Below, one piece after another: positions 51,837 to 61,015 of a stretch of DNA of 64,000 nt. Source of the stretch: Methylomicrobium sp051061015 (lineage in GTDB: Bacteria; Pseudomonadota; Gammaproteobacteria; Methylococcales; Methylomonadaceae); assembly GCA_051061015.1 (NCBI GenBank), contig JBPFEG010000088.1:310001-374000 (forward strand), written 5' to 3'. A program made the translations under genes and the position numbers. The notes beneath the pieces were generated by a model that saw only the letters and a program-made list of their open reading frames with translations, searched no databases and was not told where the DNA came from. Each line of letters begins with the position of its first letter. Within the stretch, counting starts at the first letter, position 1.

Positions 51837-53689
51837 CTGGCCACTTCACCGCGATCGGTGGTTAAAAGCACCGTTTCAATAAAGGAATTGATCGAAACAT
51901 AACGGGAAAAAAACTGTTCCAGTACGGTACCCAACAGGAAATAGCCGCCGCCTTCGAAGGCCGACTCGTCGAATAGCACCGAGATTTCCAGCCCCCGTCC
52001 GAATACATTAGGGCCGGTCGTGTCGATACGTCGGACGATGTTTTTGGCGCTGACCGAGATAACGCCCTCGATCTGTTTTTTTATCACCGGTTCACGGTAG
52101 CCCGCATACAGGTTCAAAAGTTCCCGCAACGCCGCCGCGCCGGTCTTGGCGTCGGTATCAATCAAGGACAAATAGTTCAGCGACAGATGATTGATAAGGC
52201 GCCAGATGGTATCGGCTTCGTATGGGGCCGGCAACGGCCGAGTCGGACCGGCGATACAGCGTATGGCTCTCACCGGCGCGCTGATTTGCAGCATGAAATC
52301 GGTCTCGCCCGCCCCAACCGGCATCACCAGCGGCAAATCACGGTTGGTGCACAGCGTTTCCAGTCCCAATTGCTCCAACTCGGAGGAATAAGGCGCCTCG
52401 GCAGCATCCACTAATGAGATAAACACTTCACTGCCGATGTAACTGGAACGCACGCCTTTACGGCGCTGCTTATACGAAAGCACCCGTTGCTGCCGCTTGA
52501 CTGTATAAAACGCCGTTTCTTGCGGATTGTGGTATGCGGCTTTCGAACCGTAGAATGGCAAAAAGCTTTGCCCGCTACCGGCCTCATTCCCGTAGCCGGC
52601 CACATCGGTGATGCTATAGACTTCATAGTCCATCGGCCGGCTGCGATCGACCACAACATGGTATTCGGACTGGCGATGATCGATGTGGATGCGGTCCGTG
52701 CGTTTGGGAAACAAGTTAATTGCCGGTGCGCAGAACAAAGCCAGGTTGTTGTGATCCAGCGCATTGACCAATTGCGCATCGCTGCGATTTAGAAGCACGT
52801 ATAGCTCCAGCTCCTCGCTATCGCAATTGGCCGCCAAAGAGGCCAAGCCACTCAGCTCGATGAACAGAAAACGTTCAGGAAAGGCAAAATATTCCTGCAG
52901 GATCCGGTAGCCATCAAATGAGCGCGGCGTTTGCTGCAACAGTGCCTCGTCGCGATCAAAACCTATCGCGCGGACTCTGCGTCCATCAATATATTCAATC
53001 CGAGTGGATGCACCGTCGTTGAACTTGCTCGCCACCCCGGTCGCATTGGCCAAAAATTGTTCATAAAGGCGATAAGGCGTATTGCCGGTTCCACGCAAAA
53101 ATAACGACAACTTATCCATTGCGACTTGCCGAAACTTTACTCCTGCCGTAGTACGCAGCACGATCCGCAGCGCTGCTTTGACGGATGATTCCGATGATTT
53201 TCCGCCCTTTATGCCGCAACTGGAAACCGCGGCCAGGGTTGGCAAATAATCGACTTGTGCTATTTGTAGAGGAAGCAGTTGAACTGCATGCGCAGTGCGG
53301 TATTCGCAAGCTGTCTGCTCTTCTTTACCGATCAGGCTGCGCAGACTGGCGCCTTTAGGAATCACGACGCCTTCTGCCAGGGTTGCATCGCTTAGGTCAG
53401 GCCTGAACTCGACTACGGTCATTGACGGCGTCGCCGACAAATAATGCGGATAGACGATCTGTAACAGTTGCTGGGTAAAGTTTGGAAATTCCGAATCGAC
53501 TTTCAGTTGCACCCGGGCCGCCATAAAGGCAAAACCCTCGAATAAACGCTCCACGTAAGGGTCGGAACACTCAAAGGTATCCATTCCCAAGCGCCCGGCG
53601 ATTTTCGGAAACTCGGCCGCGAACTCGGCGCCGACCTCCCGGACATGCTGCAATTCCCGGTTATAATATTTGAGGAGACGCGGATCCAT
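51800..53689 (-). CDS. tssF: T6SS baseplate protein TssF
   Basis: 629 residues, a usual TssF length. The N-terminus LLKYYNRELQHVREVGAEFA and KIAGRLG, then DPYVERLFEGFAFMAARVQLK and FPNFTQQLLQIVYPHYL, are the DUF879 hallmarks. It forms the core of the baseplate wedge with TssG. It begins four bases after tssE ends, in the same direction. Confidence 0.95.
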   Translation of the reverse strand: MDPRLLKYYNRELQHVREVGAEFAAEFPKIAGRLGMDTFECSDPYVERLFEGFAFMAARVQLKVDSEFPNFTQQLLQIVYPHYLSATPSMTVVEFRPDLSDATLAEGVVIPKGASLRSLIGKEEQTACEYRTAHAVQLLPLQIAQVDYLPTLAAVSSCGIKGGKSSESSVKAALRIVLRTTAGVKFRQVAMDKLSLFLRGTGNTPYRLYEQFLANATGVASKFNDGASTRIEYIDGRRVRAIGFDRDEALLQQTPRSFDGYRILQEYFAFPERFLFIELSGLASLAANCDSEELELYVLLNRSDAQLVNALDHNNLALFCAPAINLFPKRTDRIHIDHRQSEYHVVVDRSRPMDYEVYSITDVAGYGNEAGSGQSFLPFYGSKAAYHNPQETAFYTVKRQQRVLSYKQRRKGVRSSYIGSEVFISLVDAAEAPYSSELEQLGLETLCTNRDLPLVMPVGAGETDFMLQISAPVRAIRCIAGPTRPLPAPYEADTIWRLINHLSLNYLSLIDTDAKTGAAALRELLNLYAGYREPVIKKQIEGVISVSAKNIVRRIDTTGPNVFGRGLEISVLFDESAFEGGGYFLLGTVLEQFFSRYVSINSFIETVLLTTDRGEVARWPVRIGCRPTF

Positions 53690-53693
53690 TTGT

Positions 53694-54197
53694 TTACCCG
53701 TTCAAGTCCTTAACCGTCATCTCGCCGGTATCGAGATTCAGATCACTGCGTATATATAAATGAATCGGCAGTGGCTGGGCCCATAGATCGCCTTCAATCC
53801 TGAACGATAACGCCTTGTTGCTCATGTTGTCATCATCCTTGATCAGCTGCACGACCAGCGAGTCGGCAAGAATTCGGGGTTCGAAATTATTGATCGCTTT
53901 TTTGATCTTTCTTTCGATTTTTTTCGGATCGACACCTGACAGAGACATGCCGGAAAAAACCGGAGATCCGTAATTGATAACCGACTCCGCTACGAACGGA
54001 TAATCGGTTAAATCGGCCACGCTCTCAAACGCAGCGGTATTCAGCACCCAGCTTAAATCGCGCAACACGCTCTGCCTCAACTGGCGCATCGACAGTACAC
54101 GCTGATCACGGGTTTCCTGACGGTGATCCGGCGCATTATCGGTAAGACGGTCGAGCAGTGAGGGCTGCAACCGCTCCGTATGCAGTAATTCGGCCAT
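53694..54197 (-). CDS. tssE: T6SS baseplate protein TssE (gp25-like)
   Basis: 167 residues. RLQPSLLDRLTDN, LRQSVLRDLSWVLNTAAFE and YPFVAESVINYGSPVFSG are typical of gp25/TssE, including the E-S-V-x-N-Y-G region that starts sheath growth. Its ATG meets the tagJ stop with a one-base overlap. Together with tssF and tssG it completes the baseplate set. Confidence 0.94.
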   Translation of the reverse strand: MAELLHTERLQPSLLDRLTDNAPDHRQETRDQRVLSMRQLRQSVLRDLSWVLNTAAFESVADLTDYPFVAESVINYGSPVFSGMSLSGVDPKKIERKIKKAINNFEPRILADSLVVQLIKDDDNMSNKALSFRIEGDLWAQPLPIHLYIRSDLNLDTGEMTVKDLNG

Positions 54198-55003
54198 TAC
54201 GCTTCTTCCGACACTGGATCCAAGCGGATCTGACGAATGTCCATTATCGCGTAATCATCGACATTGGTTGCCAATAAACGCTGCCCCAACCCTCGGGACT
54301 TACCATCGGCGATTTCTTGCCATTCGGTGCGGCGGCTCAGTTGAATAGAAGGATCCGTAGAATTTTCAGATCCCGGGTAACGGCAAGGAATGAAACCGCT
54401 TGCCTCGCCGCCATTGATCCAGGTAAAGTGGGCGGGCATCCAGACCATATCGCGCAAATCAGCAGGTTTTTCAAGATCGACTTGGCGAATCTGCTGAAAA
54501 GGAATCCAATAATAACGACCGTTTACCATGGCTTCCAATAGAGGCCCCAACCGATTATCGGCGTCGGCAATCCATTCAAACGCTGCACCATCTATTTCCC
54601 CTGAAGATGCAGGCGCCTGCTCCAGTGCCTGATCCCGCAACGCTTCGGCCTGTGAGTACTTGCCGTCATTTTCCAGTTTTAACGCTTCCAGCATCAACGC
54701 GATCCATGCAGGAGGTTCTCCGAAGATCAACGGGGTTTTCTTTGCCGCGAACACTTCCTTGCGTAGCGCCTCGCATAACAAAACGGGGCTGTAGGTATTC
54801 ACCATCAACAGACAGGAAGTATCCAGATCGCGCAAGACGTCCAGTTGCATCTTTGCCTTATCCCATCGGCCCAGCACACATTGCAGTTGAAACAGCAAAA
54901 TGCGCAGCTTGGGTTCCGCAGGATTCTGTCGAATCTGCTGTTGTGTGTTTTGCAAAGCCGCCGACAAGTCTCCGTCAGCAATCAGCCGTAATACATCCGT
55001 CAC
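54197..55003 (-). CDS. tagJ: T6SS accessory protein TagJ (ImpE)
   Basis: 268 residues. An N-terminal helical repeat part (LIADGDLSAALQNTQQQIR, LRILLFQLQCVLGRWDKA) is followed by the ImpE-type domain with WIADADNRLGPLLEAMVNGRYYWIPF and DLRDMVWMPAHFTWINGGE. TagJ binds the TssB N-terminus and modulates ClpV action in the P. aeruginosa H1 system; its presence groups this locus with H1-like clusters. It follows hcp after 203 bases that contain a terminator. Confidence 0.92.
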   Translation of the reverse strand: MTDVLRLIADGDLSAALQNTQQQIRQNPAEPKLRILLFQLQCVLGRWDKAKMQLDVLRDLDTSCLLMVNTYSPVLLCEALRKEVFAAKKTPLIFGEPPAWIALMLEALKLENDGKYSQAEALRDQALEQAPASSGEIDGAAFEWIADADNRLGPLLEAMVNGRYYWIPFQQIRQVDLEKPADLRDMVWMPAHFTWINGGEASGFIPCRYPGSENSTDPSIQLSRRTEWQEIADGKSRGLGQRLLATNVDDYAIMDIRQIRLDPVSEEA

Positions 55004-55169
55004 AGAATTTTCCTGAATATTTTGAGGGTGCCTGCAGCCTATCTATTCACGACTCGAGGCCACTGATACTAATACAAGCTTACGAATCGTTACCGATCGG
55101 CATCCGTTCTGAAAATAGAAGAAAATCCGCCAGTACAGATACAGAGTCATGTTTTTCCGTAACATTAAA

Positions 55170-55197
55170 ACCTGACGGATTTTCAGCTCCGTCAGGT
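55170..55197 (-). terminator. Rho-independent terminator after hcp
   Basis: A perfect ten-bp stem, ACCTGACGGA against TCCGTCAGGT, with an eight-base loop. On the - strand TTTT follows the stem. It stands ten bases beyond the hcp stop and before tagJ, so it can limit transcription past hcp. Confidence 0.75.
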
Positions 55198-55206
55198 ATA
55201 CGGTTA

Positions 55207-55692
55207 TTATGCTAATTGGGCGTTTGCCTTTAAATTCCAGCCTTTAGCCTGACCTTTGACCGGCGCTTTGCCTTCGCCGAAAGTGTCATACTTCATCGTA
55301 ATACCATTGAAGTTTATTGAAAGCGATTCCGAAGGACGATCTCCACCGCTTGAAACAGAGTAGGAAGAAACAATGGCTTCTTTCAAAATAACTTCCAAAT
55401 AGACCTGTTGCTTGACATCCGTGCCGCCGGTTTGAATGAAATGAATGGTCGCATCTCCGAGACTTTTACCGGCGATCGCCTGCATCATCAGATCAACGGA
55501 TGCCACATCCATGCTTTTGGTAACGGTAACTTCCGAAAAGGAAGGGTTGCTGGTGTCGCGGTCCTTACCTACGCCGCTTGTGGAAATGGCACGACCCACT
55601 CCAAATTGCAAAGAGTCTAGGGTGATCCATTCTTTATGCCCTTCTACGTCACAGTCGCCTTTGATCTCGGTTGCGAATTTCAGAACTATCAT
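55207..55692 (-). CDS. hcp: T6SS tube protein Hcp (TssD)
   Basis: 161 residues. FATEIKGDCDVEGHKEWITL, DSLQFGVGRAIS, SEVTVTKSMDVAS and VYLEVILKEAIVSSYSVSS are standard Hcp1 features. Hexamer rings stack to form the inner tube. AAGGAA lies before the ATG. 132 bases separate it from tssC and a terminator follows it, so hcp mRNA is probably more abundant than that of the genes behind it. Confidence 0.95.
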   Translation of the reverse strand: MIVLKFATEIKGDCDVEGHKEWITLDSLQFGVGRAISTSGVGKDRDTSNPSFSEVTVTKSMDVASVDLMMQAIAGKSLGDATIHFIQTGGTDVKQQVYLEVILKEAIVSSYSVSSGGDRPSESLSINFNGITMKYDTFGEGKAPVKGQAKGWNLKANAQLA

Positions 55693-55824
55693 AATTTTTT
55701 CCTTATTAATTAAGTTGTAATGAATAAATTAAGTACCCGGCCGGGCGTTTTTATTACCCGAAAAACAGGGATCAAGCAGAAGCCAATCCCGTGCAATCGG
55801 TGAAATAACGGATGCGGCTCGGCT

Positions 55825-57312
55825 CTAGCCTTTCTGTGACGGTAATTTAGAGGTCAGCCGCAAGGATACCGTCATGCCTTCCAATTGATAATGCGGGCGC
55901 AGAAAAAACTTGGATTGGTAATAACCGGGGTTGCCTTCGACCTCTTCAACCACCACTTCGGCGCCGGCAAGGGGCCTTCTGGCCTTATCTACATCGGTCG
56001 CGACCGCAGGATTCTGCAGCACGTATTCGCTGATCCAGCTGTTTAGCCAGGCTTCCATGTCCTGCCGTTCCTTGAAAGAACCGATTTTATCGCGCACGAT
56101 ACATTTGAGGTAATGCGCAAAACGGCAGGTAGCAAACAAGTAAGGCAACCGCGCCGCCAAATTGGCATTCGAGGTCGCATCGGGATCCTGATATTCCTGA
56201 GGTTTTTGCAGCGACTGCGCCCCGATAAATGCCGCGAAATCGGTATTTTTCTTATGCAACAATGGCATAAATCCGCTTTTCGCCAATTCCGCCTCGCGCC
56301 GGTCAGTAATCGCGATCTCGGTTGGGCATTTCATATCCACGCCGCCGTCGTCGGTAGGGAAAGAGTGCACCGGCAATCCTTCAACTGTACCGCCGGACTC
56401 TATGCCGCGAATTTGCGAGCACCATCCGTACAATTTGAAGGAGCGGTTGATATTGACCGCCATCGCATAGGCCGCGTTAGCCCAAGTATACTTGCTGCTG
56501 TCGGCTCCGGAAGTATCTTCCTCAAAATCGAATTCCTCGACCGGGTTGGATTTAGCGCCGTAAGGCAGCCGGCTCAGAAAACGCGGCATTGCCAAACCGA
56601 TATAACGCGCATCCTCCGACTCCCGCAATGACTTCCAGGACGCATATTCAGGGGTCGAAAAGATTTTGGTCAGGTCGCGCGGATTCGCCAGTTCCGACCA
56701 GCTTTGCATTTGCAGCACCGTGGGCGCCACGCCGGCGATGAACGGCGCATGCGCGGAAGCGCTTATTTTAGCCATTTCACCCAGCAGTTCGACGTCGGGC
56801 GGAGTATGATCGAAAAAATAATCGCCGACCAGGCAACCGAACGGTTCGCCGCCGAAAGTGCCGTATTCCTCTTCGTACATTTTCTTGAACAGCGGGCTTT
56901 GGTCCCAGGCCGTGCCTTTGAATTTCTTCAAAGTCTTGCCTAATTCATTTTTCGAAATGTTCAATACCCGAATCTTGAGCATTTCGTCGGTTTCGGTGTT
57001 GTTAACCAGATGATGCAGCCCCCGCCAAGCGCCTTCCAATTTCTGGAAGTCGGGATGATGCATGATCAGATTGAGTTGCTCGGAGATTTTTTGATCGAGG
57101 CCCGCAATGATGGCTTGTATGCTGCCGATCACATCCTCGGAGATTTTTGCGACATCCTGCAGCGCATAGTGCGCGAGCGTAGAGACGGCTGTATTGACTT
57201 GATTGGCCGCCTCAGTGCCCGGCTTGAATTCCTTCGCCAACAGCGAGGAAAATTCATCAATTTCCAGGGTTTCTGTTGCGCCTTGCGAGATTTGACTTTC
57301 CAATACCGACAT
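55825..57312 (-). CDS. tssC: T6SS sheath large subunit TssC (VipB)
   Basis: 495 residues. HHPDFQKLEGAWRGLHHLV, EEYGTFGGEPFGCLVGDYF, FIAGVAPTVLQMQSW and RFLSRLPYG are standard TssC motifs, and the C-terminal RPHYQLEGMTVSLRL closes the handshake with TssB. It starts two bases after the tssB stop. It is the true sheath subunit; a fused paralogue lies at 30,159. Confidence 0.96.
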   Translation of the reverse strand: MSVLESQISQGATETLEIDEFSSLLAKEFKPGTEAANQVNTAVSTLAHYALQDVAKISEDVIGSIQAIIAGLDQKISEQLNLIMHHPDFQKLEGAWRGLHHLVNNTETDEMLKIRVLNISKNELGKTLKKFKGTAWDQSPLFKKMYEEEYGTFGGEPFGCLVGDYFFDHTPPDVELLGEMAKISASAHAPFIAGVAPTVLQMQSWSELANPRDLTKIFSTPEYASWKSLRESEDARYIGLAMPRFLSRLPYGAKSNPVEEFDFEEDTSGADSSKYTWANAAYAMAVNINRSFKLYGWCSQIRGIESGGTVEGLPVHSFPTDDGGVDMKCPTEIAITDRREAELAKSGFMPLLHKKNTDFAAFIGAQSLQKPQEYQDPDATSNANLAARLPYLFATCRFAHYLKCIVRDKIGSFKERQDMEAWLNSWISEYVLQNPAVATDVDKARRPLAGAEVVVEEVEGNPGYYQSKFFLRPHYQLEGMTVSLRLTSKLPSQKG

Positions 57313-57314
57313 GA

Positions 57315-57851
57315 TTAACCTCCGGTAGTGTCAGAAGCGGTTGCGTCACCGCTGGATCCGGCAGGTTTTGCCGATGCGACAAGCGACTGTAGCAGAGCCG
57401 GATCGTTGATCAGCCTCCCGATCAATTCTTCCGCACCGGTTTTGCCATCCATATAGGTAATCAGATTTGCGAGTTGCTGCCGGGCTTCAAGCACCTTGTC
57501 CAACCCAGCCACCTTCTTTGCCACCGCAGCAGGAGAAAAATCATCCATACTTTCAAAAGTAATATCTACGCTTAGATTGCCTTCACCGGTCAGACTGTTG
57601 GCGACGGGGAAAGCCACACGCGGTTTCATCGCTTTTAGTCGGTCATCGAAATTATCAACGTCAATTTCAAGCATTTTACGATCTGAAACCGGAGGCAATG
57701 GCTCACTCGGTTTACCCGAAAGATCCGAGAGCACTCCCATTACAAACGGCAACTGTACTTTTTTTTCAGAACCGTATATTTCGACATCGTATTCAATCTG
57801 CACACGCGGTGCACGGTTTCTTTGGATAAATTTTTGACTACTCTCGGCCAT
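57315..57851 (-). CDS. tssB: T6SS sheath small subunit TssB (VipA)
   Basis: 178 residues. QKFIQRNRAPRVQIEYDVE, KVQLPFVMGVLSDLSG and LEIDVDNFDDRLKAMKPRV are the VipA landmarks, and the long C-terminal helix region (VAKKVAGLDKVLEARQQL) holds the sheath-contact part. It lies between tssA and tssC with gaps of 38 and two bases. Confidence 0.96.
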   Translation of the reverse strand: MAESSQKFIQRNRAPRVQIEYDVEIYGSEKKVQLPFVMGVLSDLSGKPSEPLPPVSDRKMLEIDVDNFDDRLKAMKPRVAFPVANSLTGEGNLSVDITFESMDDFSPAAVAKKVAGLDKVLEARQQLANLITYMDGKTGAEELIGRLINDPALLQSLVASAKPAGSSGDATASDTTGG

Positions 57852-57889
57852 ACCCTACCCTCTACTTCTGTTTGATAAAAAATGATTAT

Positions 57890-58924
57890 TTAGTCGGATC
57901 CAGGACCTCTGATCAGCTCCATCTGTGAAATCGCGTCCGGCAGTAAATTCTGCAGAATTTCCATAAAGTCCGCCGTTACGAGATGTTTTGCGCGATGCAA
58001 CAAGATCGGCACCGGACTAGACGGCTCGGTTTCTGCATAGTATTTGCAAATCAGATCCAGGGCTTTTAAAACATCAGCACGAGAATTGATGCCGCCAACT
58101 CCAACGACTTTCTTGAGTGGCGCTGCTTCTCCCGACACACTTTGTACATCGCTTGGCTCTACTTCACTGAAGGTATCTTCCGTTTCGAGCGTACCAATCG
58201 TCGAGTATTGATCATAAGCATTGCGCATGTCCTTCAAGACCGAGGCCAGTCCCGACAAATCCGCCCCATTGCCGATTCCTACCTGCGTATTCACATAATC
58301 TTGCAAACGCTTGACCAGATCCGTACTTTCGCCGATAGCATCGTAAACGAATTTGACCGATTCCGAAGACATATCCTGAAATGCAGCCTTGATCACGCTC
58401 AAATCGGGTTTTTCTTCGCCTTCGGGCGGGCTGATCTTATCGGTCGCGATGTGAATATCGCGCAAACTGTAACGGCCGACCGCTTTCGAAGCGGCTAGCG
58501 GCGCAAAGCTCAAGGGCCTGAGCACTGAATCGAAGTTGTTCAATTCCTCAAGGATATTGATCCTTGCGGTAGGATCGAGATTATCATCGGGATCCAGTAC
58601 GGGATGAATGCCTTCCCAGTAGGATTCCAGCAAACCCAGCAATAATTTCAAGCCGTCCCGAAAACCCGGCACGCCTTCCAGCGGAATCAATGCTCTTATC
58701 AGATAGACGGTAGTTTGCAGGTCTTTACTCCGCTTCAAGATAGCCTGCGCTGCTTTTTGAATATCGCGCCAGTTTGGCGGCTGAGCCTTTTCGCCGGTGA
58801 TCGGATCTTCTGGTTTACCCAGGATGTCTTTGACTAGCTCCAGGTAGGCGGGGTCATATTCTAAATATTCTCCGCAAGGACTATCGATTGAAATTTCTTC
58901 GAGTAACTCATCCAATTCAGCCAT
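57890..58924 (-). CDS. tssA: T6SS assembly protein TssA (ImpA)
   Basis: 344 residues, the same class length as P. aeruginosa TssA1. The ImpA_N domain is clear: LDELLEEISIDSPCGEYLEYD, DPITGEKAQPPNWRDIQ and VYLIRALIPLEGVPGFRDGL. The C-terminal part (KALDLICKYYAETEPSSPVP, LHRAKHLVTADFMEIL) is the ring-forming section that caps the baseplate or sheath end. It is the first gene of the - strand T6SS series. The 350 bases upstream, where the promoter should lie, hold no box I would trust. Confidence 0.95.
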   Translation of the reverse strand: MAELDELLEEISIDSPCGEYLEYDPAYLELVKDILGKPEDPITGEKAQPPNWRDIQKAAQAILKRSKDLQTTVYLIRALIPLEGVPGFRDGLKLLLGLLESYWEGIHPVLDPDDNLDPTARINILEELNNFDSVLRPLSFAPLAASKAVGRYSLRDIHIATDKISPPEGEEKPDLSVIKAAFQDMSSESVKFVYDAIGESTDLVKRLQDYVNTQVGIGNGADLSGLASVLKDMRNAYDQYSTIGTLETEDTFSEVEPSDVQSVSGEAAPLKKVVGVGGINSRADVLKALDLICKYYAETEPSSPVPILLHRAKHLVTADFMEILQNLLPDAISQMELIRGPGSD

Positions 58925-59343
58925 AAATCGCCTGTTTTAACACATTGAGACGGTGAAGCATCGAATTATGGTAATCGAGTTCATACTCAATGGAAAGAAA
59001 ATTTTTTTTAACATTTTGGCCCAAATTTTGTCTAATAGAAGTTTTTTTGTTTTTCAAAAATTTTACTCTCGTGCTGCACTACACACGCTTATCGGCGCAC
59101 TCCTGTTAGAGTTTACGTTTGAGCAATAAATGCTGGATCGACTCCCGTCTTGTCCCTCCCAATGATTTATCATCACTTCAAGGCAAGCGAAATAATCAGA
59201 TAAAACCAAAACGCCCAATATCCATTTACATCGCTTATAAACAATAGCTAATATCGCTTTGATTTCTATTCATTTTACCCTTGACAATAGAGCCTCTTAA
59301 CGATTTAATCGGCATTTCAGTAAATTCACCATGGAATGCGTAT
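58925..59343. other. Divergent regulatory region between tssA and the barrel-protein gene
   Basis: About 420 AT-rich bases with several A and T runs. It must hold the start signals of the T6SS series (-) and of the barrel gene (+). Only the + strand promoter at 59281-59309 is convincing. No sigma54-type -24/-12 pair was found by eye. Confidence 0.6.
59281..59309 (+). promoter_or_regulatory. Sigma70 promoter of the barrel-protein gene
   Basis: TTGACA (59281-59286), a 17-base spacer and TTTAAT (59304-59309). It ends 34 bases before ATG 59344, a natural leader length, and shows that a TTG start at 59281 cannot be real. Confidence 0.75.
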
Positions 59344-60618
59344 ATGCCAAAATTAATTCGCCATATCGGTTATGGAATTTTGACCACCGGGCTATCATGC
59401 GCAGCCCCCCAAATATACGCTGTCCAGGATCCATGCACCGCCATTTTCAGTGACCTGGTTTCGAGCCAATTTTCCCCCACTCCCGCACAACGAGACCTCA
59501 TAACGACCTGTAATTCGTACTCGACCGCTAATGATCAACTGACTCCCTTCCAGGCCCTGGCACAAACCACGCTGGCGATTTCGATTGCAAACCAGCAGTT
59601 CCGCAACGTCAAAAACCGGCTGATGCTGTTGCGCCGCGGCGGTGGCGGCGGTTTCGATGTCAGTGGTTTGAACGGCAATGTTTCACCTTCGGGCCTGACG
59701 TCTTCCTGGCTGCCGGGGCAAGCGACCGGCGGTGCCAGCGGCGACCAGGACAGCCCGTTCGACAAACTCGGCATATTCGTGAACGGCAACTTTGGAGTTG
59801 GTGACAAGGATGGCACGGATCGTGAGTTGGGTTTTGAATACGACAGCCAAGGCGTCACGGCAGGTGTCGATTACCGGTTTACCGATAACCTCGTTGTTGG
59901 CAGTACTTTCGGCTATAACGCAGTCAAATCCGATTTCGACGCCTCCAGAGGCAGCCTCAATCTGGATGGCTACAGCTTTTCACTCTACAGCACCTACTAC
60001 TTGGAGAATTTTTACGTCGACGGCATCTTTTCCGGCGGCTGGAACGATTTCGATACGCGAAGAAACATCCGATTCCCAGGCCTAGATCAATCGTTGAAAG
60101 GTCTCACCCAAGGGAATGAATACTCATTCAATATCAGCAGCGGCTATGATTTTCATCATCAGGGTTTGACTTACGGACCGGTCGGCAGGGTCAGCTATCA
60201 AAACGTTCAGATTGACGGATATCAGGAAAACCCCAGTAATTTAGCTGCACCTGGTTTTGGCAGCGCGACGACGATCGGCAAACAGAATGCCGTTTCCTTG
60301 CAAACTGCCTTAGGCGGACAAGTGTCCTACGCGATCAGCACCTCATTCGGTGTTTTAATGCCGACCGCCAGGGCCGAATGGATACACGAGTTCCACGATG
60401 GCAGCCGACCGGTCAACTGGCAATTCAGCAACGTGCCTAGCCAAACGTCTTTCGTCAATTTCAGCGACAATCCAGACCGCAACTATGCCAATCTAGGCGG
60501 GGGATTGTCGGCGACTTTTACCCATGGCATATCCGCGTTCATGTTTTATGAAGCCATGGTGGGACGCCAAAGTTTGGCCGAACATTCAATAAATCTGGGT
60601 GTGCGCGGCGAATTTTAA
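59344..60618 (+). CDS. Autotransporter-type outer-membrane beta-barrel protein
   Basis: About 424 residues from ATG 59344, where a signal peptide (MPKLIRHIGYGILTTGLSC, then PQIYAVQD) begins. Residues 25-125 contain two Cys and a Gly-rich patch (RRGGGGGFDVS) and form a short passenger. From about 135 alternating strands fit the 12-strand autotransporter barrel: LGIFVNGNFGVGDKDG, VTAGVDYRFTDNLVVGSTFG, YSFSLYSTYYLENFYVDG, and the last strand ends in Phe (INLGVRGEF), as needed for BAM insertion. With so short a passenger it resembles barrel-only proteins of unknown task. It is oriented away from the T6SS genes and has its own promoter and terminator. Confidence 0.85.
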   Translation: MPKLIRHIGYGILTTGLSCAAPQIYAVQDPCTAIFSDLVSSQFSPTPAQRDLITTCNSYSTANDQLTPFQALAQTTLAISIANQQFRNVKNRLMLLRRGGGGGFDVSGLNGNVSPSGLTSSWLPGQATGGASGDQDSPFDKLGIFVNGNFGVGDKDGTDRELGFEYDSQGVTAGVDYRFTDNLVVGSTFGYNAVKSDFDASRGSLNLDGYSFSLYSTYYLENFYVDGIFSGGWNDFDTRRNIRFPGLDQSLKGLTQGNEYSFNISSGYDFHHQGLTYGPVGRVSYQNVQIDGYQENPSNLAAPGFGSATTIGKQNAVSLQTALGGQVSYAISTSFGVLMPTARAEWIHEFHDGSRPVNWQFSNVPSQTSFVNFSDNPDRNYANLGGGLSATFTHGISAFMFYEAMVGRQSLAEHSINLGVRGEF

Positions 60619-60654
60619 GGCCGTCTCTTACCTTCATTTAATTATCATGCTGTT

Positions 60655-60685
60655 ATACCTATGGATTTATTCAATCCATAGGTGT
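60655..60685 (+). terminator. Stem-loop after the barrel gene
   Basis: ACCTATGGATT against AATCCATAGGT, an eleven-bp perfect stem with a five-base loop, extended by A-T and a T-G pair. It lies 37 bases beyond the stop. The following T run is weak, so termination is likely but not certain. Confidence 0.55.
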
Positions 60686-60796
60686 ATATCTTTGCGAATG
60701 TTGAAACTGGCTTGCCAACTCAGAAGGTGGACTTGTCAACCTTAACACCTTATCCTCCAGCCTGAGGTGCACAACACAACCCTTATCAAAATGACC

Positions 60797-60840
60797 GGCT
60801 CGGCGCTCGTCCAGCATTAATGCTTTAAGTGTACCGAGCC
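60797..60840. repeat. Inverted repeat with nested palindrome
   Basis: GGCTCGG at 60797 pairs with CCGAGCC at 60834, and the loop holds the palindrome AGCATTAATGCT (60813-60824). No gene overlaps it. Confidence 0.5.
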
Positions 60841-60884
60841 ATGTCCATCTTTAATCGCAGCCGTATTACCAAAGCAAAGAGAGT

Positions 60885-60924
60885 TAATAACTGCAACAGA
60901 AATATCATTCTGCTGCAGTTATTA
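60885..60924. repeat. Fifteen-bp inverted repeat
   Basis: TAATAACTGCAACAG pairs with CTGCTGCAGTTATTA with one mismatch and a ten-base loop. It lies about 90 bases beyond the stop of the - strand gene at 61016 and may end its transcript, although the T run is poor. Confidence 0.5.
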
Positions 60925-61015
60925 AATTAGTCATCTTTACACCACTTTTTAATCCTAATAATTTTATAGGCTTAAATTCATAACCATACCAATACGGGTT
61001 GTTTCATTTGAATTT

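Larger units (their letters stand above)
60619..61015. other. Convergent intergenic region with three hairpins
   Basis: No supported gene. Between two genes that face each other lie three separate stem-loops, at 60655, 60797 and 60885. More than two terminators would be needed for simple convergence, so one may have another role. Confidence 0.6.

Noticed and set aside
55736..55745. Palindrome CCCGGCCGGG between tssC and hcp
   Set aside because: It has no loop and no T run, so it is not a convincing terminator; too short to call an operator.
58925..59100. TTGAAA and TAGACA boxes on the - strand upstream of tssA
   Set aside because: The -10 match is poor and the region is full of A and T runs that give chance matches.
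59281..59343. TTG start at 59281 that would add 21 residues to the barrel protein
   Set aside because: The TTG is the first part of the TTGACA -35 box, and the signal peptide starts at ATG 59344.
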